Position numbers and translations under genes: made by a program. Below the pieces are notes generated by a model. The model was not told where the DNA came from. It was given only the letters and a program-made list of their open reading frames with translations, and made no database searches. Positions 23,438-32,033 of a stretch of DNA of 64,000 nt are shown piece by piece (positions within the stretch are counted from its first letter, which is position 1; each line of letters begins with the position of its first letter). The stretch is from positions 149,056-213,055 of the forward strand of contig NZ_JBLYUB010000010.1 of the NCBI RefSeq assembly GCF_049999945.1, in the 5' to 3' direction. Source of the DNA: Planosporangium spinosum. Its GTDB lineage: Bacteria > Actinomycetota > Actinomycetes > Mycobacteriales > Micromonosporaceae.

Positions 23438-25573
23438 ATGTCGGTCACGCAGCCCCTTATCGCCGAGCGCTACCGGCTTGTCCGGTCCCTCGGCCAGGGC
23501 GGCATGGGCCGCGTCTGGCTGGCCCGCGACGAGGTGCTGCACCGTGACGTCGCCATCAAGGAGGTCATCCCTCCGGAGAGCCTGACCGCGCAGGAGCGCG
23601 ACGAGATGCGCCGCCGTACCCTGCGCGAGGCCCGCACGGCGGCCCGGCTCAACCATCCGAGCGTGGTCCGCGTCTACGACGTGGTCCGCACCGATACGCA
23701 TCCGTGGATCGTGATGGAGTACGTGCCGTCGCGGTCGCTGCACCAGGTGATCGCCGAGGACGGCACGCTGTCGCCCACCCGCGCCGCGGAGATCGGGCTC
23801 CAGGTGCTCGGCGCGTTGCGCGCCGCGCACCGCGCCGGTGTGCTGCACCGCGACGTGAAACCGAGCAACGTGCTCCTCACCGACGAGGGTCGGGTGGTGC
23901 TGACCGACTTCGGGTTGGCGATCATGGCCGGTGATGCGTCGGTGACCCGGACAGGCATGGTGCTGGGCTCCCCGGCGTACATCGCCCCCGAGCGGGCCCG
24001 CGAGGGCATCACCGGGCCGGAGTCCGACCTGTGGTCGCTCGGCGCGACGCTGTACGCCGCGGTCGAGGGCAACTCCCCGTACCAGCGCTCCTCCGCGATC
24101 GAGACGCTGACCGCGCTGGTCACGGAGGACCCGCCACCGGCGCGCAACGCCGGCCCGCTGCGCGCCGTCCTCAATGGCCTGTTGCGCAAGGACCCGACCA
24201 CCCGCATCAATGCCGAGGAGGCCGAGCGGCTGCTGCGCCGGGCCGCCGGCGGTGGCCTGGGCTCCCGGATCTGGCTGGTGCCCAAGCCCCGGCGCGGCCT
24301 GCGCCCCGAGCCGGGGTCGGGCTCCTCCGGCCAGCCGGCGACCGACGGCTCCGCCGGCTCGAAGCCGTCCGGGGCGAGCGCGTCGAAGCCGTCCGGCTCC
24401 AGCGGCGCCAAGCCCTCCGGCTCCACCGGCGCCAAGGCGGCGGCCGCCGCCGGCCCGGCCGTCGCCGGTGCGAAGGCGTCCGGGGCTGGCGCCTCGGGCA
24501 CAGCCGCGGGTACGACCTCGGGCGAGACCGCCGGTACGAAGGCGCCCGGCTCCGCCGGTACGAAGGCGCCCGGCTCTACCGGTACGAAGCCGGAGGGGTC
24601 GGACGAGACGGCCGCCGGTACACCGGCCGCCGCGGCCGCCCAAGCCACCGCGGTGATCCGGCCGTCGGGAGGCGAGCGGACCGCGGTCATCACGCCGAAT
24701 CCGAGCTCGTCGGAGCAGACCGACACCGGCCCGCCGCCGGTCGCGGCGCTCGCGGCCGCCACCGGGGTCGAGAGCACCGCCACCGACCGCCGCCCGGCCG
24801 GCCGTACCCCCGCCGGTGACGCCGCGTCCCCCGACCTGCTGGGCAGGCTGCCGCTCGCCTGGCGCGAGACCCTGGCCCGGCCCTGGCTGTGGCTGCTGGC
24901 CGCCGTCGTCGTGGTCCTGCTCGTGGTCGTGGTCGTGGTCGTCCTGACGAGTGGCGACGACGGCCACGACACCGCGAACGGCCCGGCCACGCGGACCTCC
25001 GCACCGGCCGCGACCAGCGCCGCCGCCGCGCCGCCCGCCGCCTCGGCGGCCGCCCCGACCACGCCGGCACCGGGCGACGGCTCGTCCGGGGGAGCGGCCG
25101 CCACGCCGCAGCAGGCCACGCCGGCCGCTCCGGTGATCCCTGCGGGCTGGCATCTGCACTCCGACCCCACCGGCTTCAGCCTGGCCGTGCCCGACGGCTG
25201 GAACGTGTCACGCGAAGGCAGCATCGTCTACTTCCGCGACCCGTCGGAGGGCCGCATCCTGAGCGTCGACCAGACCAACCAGCCCCACCGGGACCCGGTC
25301 GCCGACTGGACCCGGCAGGAGGGCGAGCGGGCCGGCAGCTTCTACCCCGGCTACCAGCGCATCCGCATCGCGCCGGTCGACTACTTCGTCGCCTGCGCCG
25401 ACTGGGAGTTCACCTACGACCAGCGCGGCACCCGCGCCCACGTGATCAACCGGGGTGTGGTGACGTCGGACCACCAGGCGTACGGCATCTGGTGGTCCAC
25501 GCCGGAGTCGACCTGGCAGGCGAACCTGCCGAACTTCGAGCTGATCATGAAGACGTTCACGCCGAAGCCCTGA
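23438..25573 (+). CDS. Transmembrane Ser/Thr protein kinase (PknB-type catalytic domain)
   Basis: 711 residues. Kinase domain 1-280: GQGGMGRVWLA, Lys41 in VAIKEV, HRDVKPSN (about 137), DFGLA (about 155) and SPAYIAPE. A long Ala/Pro/Ser/Thr/Gly linker with GTKAPGS repeats leads to one membrane helix (about 486-505, VVVVLLVVVVVVVLT). The outer domain (about 565-711) begins WHLHSDPTGFSLAVPDGW and has no PASTA repeats; it resembles the sensor tails of other actinobacterial kinases and may bind a ligand. It lies 63 bases after the surface protein, possibly as an operon. Substrates are unknown. Confidence 0.92.
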   Translation: MSVTQPLIAERYRLVRSLGQGGMGRVWLARDEVLHRDVAIKEVIPPESLTAQERDEMRRRTLREARTAARLNHPSVVRVYDVVRTDTHPWIVMEYVPSRSLHQVIAEDGTLSPTRAAEIGLQVLGALRAAHRAGVLHRDVKPSNVLLTDEGRVVLTDFGLAIMAGDASVTRTGMVLGSPAYIAPERAREGITGPESDLWSLGATLYAAVEGNSPYQRSSAIETLTALVTEDPPPARNAGPLRAVLNGLLRKDPTTRINAEEAERLLRRAAGGGLGSRIWLVPKPRRGLRPEPGSGSSGQPATDGSAGSKPSGASASKPSGSSGAKPSGSTGAKAAAAAGPAVAGAKASGAGASGTAAGTTSGETAGTKAPGSAGTKAPGSTGTKPEGSDETAAGTPAAAAAQATAVIRPSGGERTAVITPNPSSSEQTDTGPPPVAALAAATGVESTATDRRPAGRTPAGDAASPDLLGRLPLAWRETLARPWLWLLAAVVVVLLVVVVVVVLTSGDDGHDTANGPATRTSAPAATSAAAAPPAASAAAPTTPAPGDGSSGGAAATPQQATPAAPVIPAGWHLHSDPTGFSLAVPDGWNVSREGSIVYFRDPSEGRILSVDQTNQPHRDPVADWTRQEGERAGSFYPGYQRIRIAPVDYFVACADWEFTYDQRGTRAHVINRGVVTSDHQAYGIWWSTPESTWQANLPNFELIMKTFTPKP

Positions 25574-25676
25574 CCGGCAGATCCGAGCGCCGACCGCAAT
25601 CCGGAAGCCCCGACCGGCCACACGCGGAAGCCCTGACCGCCACCGGCGAACCGGCGAGGGTCAGGGCTTCGGCGTG
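25564..25676. terminator. Bidirectional hairpin with reiterated left arm between kinase and accD
   Basis: Arms 25621-25638 and 25659-25676 form a stem centred on GAAGCCCTGACC. The same GAAGCCC(T/C)GACC appears at 25564, where it contains the kinase stop codon TGA 25571-25573, and at 25603. So the left arm looks like a repeat derived from the end of the kinase gene. Confidence 0.7.
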
Positions 25677-25684
25677 CGTGCCCG

Positions 25685-27262
25685 CTACAGCGGGATGTTG
25701 CCGTGCTTCTTCGGCGGGAGCGTCTCGCGCTTCGTCCGCAGGGCCCGCAGGCCCTTCACGACCTGGGCGCGCGTGGCCGACGGCGGGATGACGGCGTCCA
25801 CGTAGCCGCGCTCGGCCGCCACGTACGGGTTGGCCAGCGTGTCCTCGTACTCCTGGATCAGCTCGGCCCGCAGCGCCGTGGGGTCTTCGGCGTTCTTCAG
25901 CTCCTGGCGGTACAGGATGTTGACCGCGCCCTGGGCGCCCATGACCGCGATCTGGGCGGTCGGCCAGGCGAAGTTGAGGTCGGCGCCGAGGTGCTTGGAG
26001 CCCATGACGTCGTACGCCCCGCCGTACGCCTTGCGGGTGATGACCGTGACCTTTCCGACGGTCGCCTCGGCGTACGCGTAGATCAGCTTGGCGCCGCGGC
26101 GGATGATGCCGTCCCACTCCTGGCCGGTGCCGGGCAGGAAGCCGGGTACGTCGACGAAGGTCAGGATCGGCAGGTTGAACGCGTCGCAGGTGCGCACGAA
26201 CCGGGCGGCCTTCTCGGAGGCGGCGATGTCGAGGCAGCCGGCGAAGTGCATCGGCTGGTTGGCGACGACGCCGACCGGGCGGCCCTCGACGCGGCCGAAG
26301 CCGACGATGATGTTCTGCGCGTACAGCGGCTGCACCTCGAGGAAGTCGTCGACGACCGACTCGATCACGGTGTGCATGTCGTACGGCTGGTTGGCCGAGT
26401 CGGGGATCAGCGTGTCGAGCGCGAGATCCTCCTCGGTCACCTCGAGGTCGGCCGGCTCGTCGGTCACCGGGGGTTCGTCGAGGTTGTTCGACGGCAGGTA
26501 CGACAGCAGCGCCTTGACGTACTCGATCGCGTCTTCCTCGTCGGTCGCCAGGTAGTGCGCGTTGCCGCTCTTGGCGTTGTGGGTACGGGCGCCGCCGAGG
26601 TCCTCCATGGCGACGTCCTCACCGGTGACGGTCTTGATGACGTCCGGGCCGGTGATGAACATGTGGCTGGTCTGGTCGACCATGACCGTGAAGTCGGTGA
26701 CGGCCGGCGAGTAGACCGCGCCGCCCGCGCACGGACCCATGATCAGCGAGATCTGCGGGATCACGCCGGAGGCCCGGACGTTGCGGAAGAAGATCTCGCC
26801 GTACAGGCCGAGCGAGGCCACGCCCTCCTGGATCCGGGCGCCACCGGAGTCGTTGATGCCGATCACCGGGCAGCCGGTCTTCATCGCCAGGTCCATCACC
26901 TTGACGATCTTCTCGCCGAAGACCTCGCCGAGGGAACCGCCGAAGACGGTGAAGTCCTGGGCGAACACGCACACCTGGCGGCCGTCGACGGTGCCGTACC
27001 CGGTCACCACGCCGTCACCGTACGGTCGCTCGTCGGCCAGGCCGAAGTTCGTGCTGCGGTGCCGGGCGAACTCGTCGAGTTCCACGAACGAGCCCTCGTC
27101 CAGCAACATCTCGATCCGCTCGCGCGCGGTCTTCTTGCCGCGGGCGTGCTGTTTCTCGACGGCCCGGGCGGAACCGGCGTGTACCGCCTCTTCGATGCGC
27201 CGGCCGAGGTCGGCGAGCTTGCCGGCGGTGGTGTGGATGTCAGCGGTCAGCTCTGCGGTCAC
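25685..27262 (-). CDS. accD: Acyl-CoA carboxylase beta (carboxyltransferase) subunit
   Basis: 525 residues, typical of AccD5/PccB. The first crotonase-like half has ARGKKTARERIEMLLDEGSF and the oxyanion loop INDSGGARIQEGVASL; the second has FVDVPGFLPGTGQEWDGIIR and AYGGAYDVMGSKHL. It transfers CO2 from biotin to acetyl- or propionyl-CoA. The central G-C-L-D-I-A-A-S-E region contains an Asp at the position that favours propionyl-CoA in the AccD5/PccB family; substrate choice remains inference. GTG 27262 is preceded by TACGAT with a 7-base gap and no Shine-Dalgarno sequence, so it is probably leaderless. Divergent from birA, as in mycobacteria. Confidence 0.93.
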   Translation of the reverse strand: MTAELTADIHTTAGKLADLGRRIEEAVHAGSARAVEKQHARGKKTARERIEMLLDEGSFVELDEFARHRSTNFGLADERPYGDGVVTGYGTVDGRQVCVFAQDFTVFGGSLGEVFGEKIVKVMDLAMKTGCPVIGINDSGGARIQEGVASLGLYGEIFFRNVRASGVIPQISLIMGPCAGGAVYSPAVTDFTVMVDQTSHMFITGPDVIKTVTGEDVAMEDLGGARTHNAKSGNAHYLATDEEDAIEYVKALLSYLPSNNLDEPPVTDEPADLEVTEEDLALDTLIPDSANQPYDMHTVIESVVDDFLEVQPLYAQNIIVGFGRVEGRPVGVVANQPMHFAGCLDIAASEKAARFVRTCDAFNLPILTFVDVPGFLPGTGQEWDGIIRRGAKLIYAYAEATVGKVTVITRKAYGGAYDVMGSKHLGADLNFAWPTAQIAVMGAQGAVNILYRQELKNAEDPTALRAELIQEYEDTLANPYVAAERGYVDAVIPPSATRAQVVKGLRALRTKRETLPPKKHGNIPL

Positions 27263-27368
27263 GGGGCCGATCGTAGCGACCGCGCCGCCCGGCGCGCTGT
27301 GACCTAGGTCCGCGAGTGGCAAATACACCCGGGTCGGGAGCGGCGGGTCCCCCTTCTACGCTGGCGGG
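27263..27368. promoter_or_regulatory. Divergent leaderless promoters of accD and birA
   Basis: On the minus strand TACGAT (27275-27270) precedes the accD GTG by seven bases. On the plus strand TACGCT (27357-27362) precedes the birA GTG by six. No -35 consensus is obvious for either. The shared 106-bp region could coordinate the carboxylase and its biotinylating enzyme. Confidence 0.55.
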
Positions 27369-28199
27369 GTGGCAGAGAGCCCGTACACGGATCTGGAGCG
27401 CCCACCGCTGCGGGAGGCGGCGCTGCGGCGGGCGCTGGTCGTTCCCGGGGGACTGTGGACCGACCTGCGCGTCGTCGCCGAGACCGGCTCGACCAACTCC
27501 GACGTGGCCGAGGCGGCCCGGGCCGGTACGCCGGAGGGGCTGGTCCTCGTCGCGGAACGCCAGGCGACCGGCCGGGGTCGGCTGGGCCGGATGTGGAGTT
27601 CGCCGCCGCGGGCCGGGCTCACCCTGAGCGTGCTGCTGCGCCCGACCGGGGTGGACCTGACCCGGTTCGGCTGGCTGCCGCTGCTCACCGGGGTGGCGCT
27701 GGCGGAGGCGGTGCGCCGGATCGCCGAGGTGGACGCGGTGCTCAAGTGGCCCAACGACCTGCTGATCGACGGACGGAAGTGCGCCGGGATCCTGGCCGAG
27801 GCGATCCCCCCGGCGCCGGGCGTGGTCGGGGGCGAGTCGGCCGTCGTGGTCGGGATCGGGCTGAACACGACGCTGCGCGCGGACGAGCTGCCCCGGGCGG
27901 ACGCCACGTCGCTGGCGCTCGCCGGAGCGGCCTGCGCCGACCGGGATCCACTGCTGCGCGCGCTGCTGCGGTCACTGGCGGACTGGTACGGCCGGTGGCG
28001 GGCGGCGGGCGGTGACCCGGACGCGAGCGGGGTGCGGGAGGCGTACGCGTTCCACTGCGACACGCTCGGCCGGGACGTGCTCGTCGGGCTCCCGGACGGC
28101 TCGCAGTTGCGCGGCCGGGCCGACGGGGTGGACCTCGACGGCCGGATCGTGGTCGACGGCCGCCCGCTGGCCGCCGCCGACGTCACGCACCTGCGCTGA
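27369..28199 (+). CDS. birA: Biotin--[acetyl-CoA-carboxylase] ligase
   Basis: 276 residues, the monofunctional (class I) form without an N-terminal DNA-binding domain. Motifs: ETGSTNSDVAEA (about 40), the biotin/AMP loop ATGRGRLGRMWSS (about 68), LKWPNDLLIDGRKCAGIL (about 126) and VVVGIGLN (about 160), followed by the small SH3-like C-terminal domain. It adenylates biotin and links it to the EAMKM lysine of the alpha subunit encoded at 6929-8683. The start is a leaderless GTG. Adjacent and divergent to accD as in M. tuberculosis. Confidence 0.95.
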   Translation: MAESPYTDLERPPLREAALRRALVVPGGLWTDLRVVAETGSTNSDVAEAARAGTPEGLVLVAERQATGRGRLGRMWSSPPRAGLTLSVLLRPTGVDLTRFGWLPLLTGVALAEAVRRIAEVDAVLKWPNDLLIDGRKCAGILAEAIPPAPGVVGGESAVVVGIGLNTTLRADELPRADATSLALAGAACADRDPLLRALLRSLADWYGRWRAAGGDPDASGVREAYAFHCDTLGRDVLVGLPDGSQLRGRADGVDLDGRIVVDGRPLAAADVTHLR

Positions 28200-28315
28200 C
28201 GACGCCGTCTGCGCACCTACGCGGAAATCCGGTCCGGACCGGTCCGGTACCCGGCCATCGCGCGCAACCGTTACCCTCGCGGCGAATTCTTGAATGTCGT
28301 TGCGAGGAGGTCGGG

Positions 28316-28858
28316 GTGGGATTCCCGGAGAGCGTGCTCACCAAGGACGAACAGGTGGTCTCGCACCTGCATCCGCACTGGAAGGCGCTGATCCGGCCGG
28401 TACTCGTGGTGGTGGTCGCGATCGCGGCGGTGGTCGTCGCGGCGATTTTCCTTCCCACGGCCGGCTGGTCCACCGCGCTGCTCTACGTCGCGGGCGGGCT
28501 GGCACTGCTGGCCGTGGTCTGGCTGGCGTTCTGGCCGTGGCTGGTGTGGCGCACCACCCACTACGTGTTCACCAACGAGCGGGTGATCCTGCGGACGGGG
28601 GTCTTCTCGCGTACCGGGCGGGACATTCCACTCGGGCGGGTCAACGACGTGTCGTTCGCGCACGGGATCGTCGACCGGGTGCTCGGCTGCGGCACCCTCA
28701 CGATCGAGTCGGCGGGGGAGCGGGGTCAGGTGGTGCTGACCGACATCCCGCACGTGGAGAAGACCCAGAGCCTGCTGTACGAACTGGTCGAGGCCGACCG
28801 GGCCAGGCACACCTTCGACGACGGCGACCGCGAGGCGATCATCGACGAACTGCGGTGA
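28316..28858 (+). CDS. PH-domain-containing membrane protein (bPH2/YdbS-like)
   Basis: 180 residues. Two membrane helices (VLVVVVAIAAVVVAAIFL and LLYVAGGLALLAVVWLAFW) are followed by a bacterial PH-like domain: TTHYVFTNERVILRTGVFSR, IPLGRVNDVSF and GCGTLTIESAGERGQVVL. The conserved T-N-x-R-V-I-x-x-x-G pattern defines the family. It sits at the cytoplasmic face; its role is not known. GTG 28316 follows GAGGAGGTCGGG. It follows birA in the same orientation, the mycobacterial order. Confidence 0.88.
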   Translation: MGFPESVLTKDEQVVSHLHPHWKALIRPVLVVVVAIAAVVVAAIFLPTAGWSTALLYVAGGLALLAVVWLAFWPWLVWRTTHYVFTNERVILRTGVFSRTGRDIPLGRVNDVSFAHGIVDRVLGCGTLTIESAGERGQVVLTDIPHVEKTQSLLYELVEADRARHTFDDGDREAIIDELR

Positions 28859-28900
28859 CCCGTCCCGATCGGCGGACCGGTTGTCCGCCGATCGGCGGGG

Positions 28901-29476
28901 TCAGCGGTGGTCGGGGACCGGGACCGGCAGACCCTCGGCGGGGGCGACGACCGGAGGTTCGAGGTCGACGACCGGGGTGGTCCCGTCCGCGGCCGGGCCG
29001 TCGACCGGAGTGGCCAGCGCACCGGTCACGCCGGTCCCGGCGGGCGTGTCCTTGAACACGAACGTGCGGTAGGTCCAGAAGCGGAACAGGGTCGCGGCAC
29101 AGATGCAGACCGTGGTCGTGATGTTGAACGCCAACCGGTCCTGCCGCTCGCTCATCCCGAAGCCGTACTTGAGCATGCCGGTGCCGGCGGACTGGATGAA
29201 CAGCCCGACCAGGTTGACGGCGAAGAACAGGGTGTACTCGCGGCGTACCGCGCCACGCGGCCGGTCCTTGTACGTCCAGTGCCGGTTGGCCAGGTACGCG
29301 AGGTACGTCGTCACCAGCGTGGCGATGACCGTCGCCTTCACCGCGCCGATGATGATCAGCGCGTTGAAGATCAGGAAGTAGAGGACCAGGTTTCCCACAC
29401 CGATCGCGGCGAAGGCGACGGCCTCGGGAGCCATCTGCCGCAGGCGTAGTGGCAGGAACCGGACAGGGCGCACCAC
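28901..29476 (-). CDS. GtrA family membrane protein (first copy)
   Basis: 191 residues with four membrane helices: EAVAFAAIGVGNLVLYFLIF, ATVIATLVTTYLAYLANRHW, LFFAVNLVGLFIQ and a fourth ending ATLFRFWTYRTFVF. GtrA proteins are thought to help flip lipid-linked sugars for wall glycan or teichoic acid glycosylation. The short helical core is followed by a Pro/Val/Asp-rich cytoplasmic tail of about 40 residues. GTG 29476 or 29473. A decayed copy of the same family's C-terminus lies just upstream at 29535-29665. Confidence 0.88.
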   Translation of the reverse strand: MVRPVRFLPLRLRQMAPEAVAFAAIGVGNLVLYFLIFNALIIIGAVKATVIATLVTTYLAYLANRHWTYKDRPRGAVRREYTLFFAVNLVGLFIQSAGTGMLKYGFGMSERQDRLAFNITTTVCICAATLFRFWTYRTFVFKDTPAGTGVTGALATPVDGPAADGTTPVVDLEPPVVAPAEGLPVPVPDHR

Positions 29477-29534
29477 GCTACTTTACGTTACCCGTCAAGG
29501 CATCGCGATCGGTGGCGGCCGGGAGTGAACCGGG

Positions 29535-29665
29535 TTACCTGCCCTCAAGTCCGGCGCCTGCCTTCATTACTTTACGTGACCGGAAGACGAACCTGCGGTA
29601 AGTCCAGAAGCGGAAGAGCGTGCCCCCGGCCATGCCCACCACGTTCCGCGCTGATCAGGTCGGCG
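29535..29665 (-). pseudogene. Relic of a second GtrA-type gene (C-terminus only)
   Basis: The minus strand reads NVVGMAGGTLFRFWTYRRFVF followed by a short tail to TAA (29537-29535). This is the fourth helix and FRFWTYRxFVF motif of GtrA proteins, the same motif as in the intact neighbour, but an in-frame TGA at about 29660 and lack of helices 1-3 show it is a fragment. It is too short for ordinary ORF calling. It suggests a tandem GtrA duplication that decayed. Confidence 0.65.
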
Positions 29666-30084
29666 AGCTGGCCGGTGAAGGCCGGCCGGACCCGGCCGCC
29701 GTCGGGGCCGGTTCGGCGCGGGACGTGCCGTGCACCGGCCGAGCGCACGACGCCGGTGCACGGGGCGACATGCCAGTGATGTACATCGATGGGCGTCGGC
29801 CACCGCCGCGGGGCGCCGTCGGCGACGGTCCGGCCGCATTCCTTTCAACTATTGCGTGAAACTGCTTAGTGACCGGGATAAACGCGCCGCATTGCGCGGG
29901 GCTCCGTAAAATTTCGATTCCTTGTGCAGTTTTTCACAAGCTGGCCTGGTGTCCTGACCTGCCTGCCGGTTTAACCTGAGGTCAACTTCCCGTACCCAAT
30001 TTCCGCACCGTTTGCGTAAGCCCCCGCGCGTCAACGGTGCCTTATTCGGGTACGAGGTCAGAGTCGATAGCAAGGAGATGAGTG
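29666..30084 (+). promoter_or_regulatory. pckG upstream region with a CRP-like palindrome
   Basis: About 420 non-coding bases, with an AT-richer patch at 29840-29990 unusual for this window. CTTGTG...CACAAG (29921-29940) is a perfect palindrome and contains TGTGC-N6-TCACA, one mismatch from the CRP consensus TGTGA-N6-TCACA. It lies about 145 bases before pckG. cAMP control of gluconeogenesis would be sensible, but this is inference. Confidence 0.45.
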
Positions 30085-31917
30085 ATGAGTGCTCCGGCCA
30101 CCGTCCCGGGGCTCGACCGGGCCCCGACCTCCCACCCCCGGCTGCTGCGTTGGGTACGCGAAGTAGCCGAGCTGACGACTCCCGACCGGGTGGTCTGGTG
30201 CGACGGGTCCGACGCCGAGTGGAAGCGCCTGACTGACGAACTCGTCGAGGCCGGCACCCTGGTCCGCCTCAATGACGAACGCAAGCCCAACTCGTTCTGG
30301 GCCCGTACCGACCCCTCCGACGTCGCGCGCGTCGAGGAGCGCACGTTCATCTGCTCGGTGGACGAAGCCGACGCCGGCCCCACCAACAACTGGATGGCGC
30401 CGGCCGAGATGAAGCGCATCATGACCGAGCTGTACCGGGGCTGCATGCGCGGGCGCACGATGTACGTCATCCCGTTCTGCATGGGGCCGCTCAATGCCAC
30501 CAACCCGATGTTCGGCGTCGAGATCACCGACAGCCCGTACGTCGTCGCGAGCATGAAGATCATGACCCGGATGGGTACCACGGTGCTCGAGGCCATGGGT
30601 GACGACGCCGACTTCGTGCCCGCGCTGCACTCGATCGGCGCACCGCTGGAGGCGGGGCAGGCCGACGTCGCCTGGCCGTGCAGCGAGACCAAGTACATCT
30701 CGCACTTCCCGGAGACCCGCGAGATCTGGAGCTACGGCTCCGGGTACGGCGGCAACTCGCTGCTCGGCAAGAAGTGCTACTCGCTGCGGATCGCCAGCGT
30801 CATGGCCCGCGACGAGGGCTGGCTCGCCGAGCACATGCTGATCCTCAAGCTCACCAGCCCGCAAGCGAAGGTCTACTACGTGGCGGCGGCGTTCCCGAGC
30901 GCCTGCGGCAAGACCAACCTCGCGATGCTGGAGCCCACCATTCCGGGGTGGAAGGTCGAGACGCTCGGCGACGACATCGCCTGGATGCGCTTCGGTCCGG
31001 ACGGCCGGCTGTACGCGGTCAACCCGGAGTACGGCCTGTTCGGGGTCGCCCCCGGTACCGACTGGAAGACCAACCCGAACGCCATGCGCACCCTCGACCG
31101 GGGCAACTCGGTCTTCACCAACGTGGCGCTGACCGACGACGGCGACATCTGGTGGGAGGGCATGGGTTCCCCGCCGGCACACCTGACCGACTGGAAGGGC
31201 CGCGACTGGACGCCCGACTCGGGTGAGCTGTCGTCGCACCCGAACAGCCGCTTCTGCACGCCGATCACGCAGTGCCCGATCCTCGCCGACGAGTACTCCG
31301 ACCCGCAGGGCGTACCGATCTCGGCGATCCTGTTCGGCGGCCGCCGCAAGACCACCATCCCGCTGGTCACCGAGGCCCGCGACTGGACGCACGGCGTGTA
31401 CATGGGCGCCACCCTGTCGTCGGAGACGACCGCCGCGGCGGTCGGCCAGGTCGGCGTGGTCCGCCGCGACCCGATGGCGATGCTGCCGTTCATCGGCTAC
31501 CACGGCGGCGACTACTTCGCCCACTGGATCGAGATGGGCAAGGGCGTCGACGGCGACGCCGCCAAGCTTCCCAAGATCTTCTACGTCAACTGGTTCCGCC
31601 GCGGCGACGACGGCCGGTTCCTGTGGCCCGGGTTCGGCGAGAACTCCCGGGTGCTGAAGTGGGTCGTGGAGCGCCTGGAGGGCCGCGGTGCGGCCGTCGA
31701 GACGCCGATCGGCTACGTACCCACGCCGGACGCTCTTGACGTGGACGGGCTGGACATCTCCGCCGATGACATCGCCGAGGTGCTGCGCGTCGACGCCGAG
31801 GAGTGGAAGGCAGAGGTACCGCAGGTCACCGAGTGGTTCGCCAAGTTCGGTGACAAGCTGCCGGGCGTGCTCTGGGCTGAGCTGGATGCGCTCAAGGCCC
31901 GCCTCGGCATGGAGTAG
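30085..31917 (+). CDS. pckG: Phosphoenolpyruvate carboxykinase (GTP)
   Basis: 610 residues, close to the usual 600-620. Motifs: the PEPCK P-loop AAFPSACGKTNLAMLEPT (about 280), the metal and oxaloacetate site GDDIAWMRFGPDGRLYAVNPE (in two parts, about 305-325), FGVAPGTDWKTNPNAM and the guanine-binding region SAILFGGRRKTTIPLV (about 415). It converts oxaloacetate and GTP to PEP and CO2, the committed gluconeogenic step, together with glpX 10 kb away. ATG 30085 follows AAGGAG; a GTG one codon earlier is possible. Single-gene unit. Confidence 0.97.
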   Translation: MSAPATVPGLDRAPTSHPRLLRWVREVAELTTPDRVVWCDGSDAEWKRLTDELVEAGTLVRLNDERKPNSFWARTDPSDVARVEERTFICSVDEADAGPTNNWMAPAEMKRIMTELYRGCMRGRTMYVIPFCMGPLNATNPMFGVEITDSPYVVASMKIMTRMGTTVLEAMGDDADFVPALHSIGAPLEAGQADVAWPCSETKYISHFPETREIWSYGSGYGGNSLLGKKCYSLRIASVMARDEGWLAEHMLILKLTSPQAKVYYVAAAFPSACGKTNLAMLEPTIPGWKVETLGDDIAWMRFGPDGRLYAVNPEYGLFGVAPGTDWKTNPNAMRTLDRGNSVFTNVALTDDGDIWWEGMGSPPAHLTDWKGRDWTPDSGELSSHPNSRFCTPITQCPILADEYSDPQGVPISAILFGGRRKTTIPLVTEARDWTHGVYMGATLSSETTAAAVGQVGVVRRDPMAMLPFIGYHGGDYFAHWIEMGKGVDGDAAKLPKIFYVNWFRRGDDGRFLWPGFGENSRVLKWVVERLEGRGAAVETPIGYVPTPDALDVDGLDISADDIAEVLRVDAEEWKAEVPQVTEWFAKFGDKLPGVLWAELDALKARLGME

Positions 31918-32033
31918 CAGGTCAGGGCCGTTATGACAGGCGTCCGTCACGGTGTGGAGAAGTCGTGGCGGACGCCTGTTCCTTTCGTGGTCCGGACTCG
32001 TCATCGTCTCGGAAGGTGGCTACTCTGCTCGCC

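Noticed and set aside
29500..29860. Further small genes upstream of pckG
   Set aside because: Open frames here are Arg/Pro-rich without ribosome sites; only the GtrA relic has recognisable sequence.
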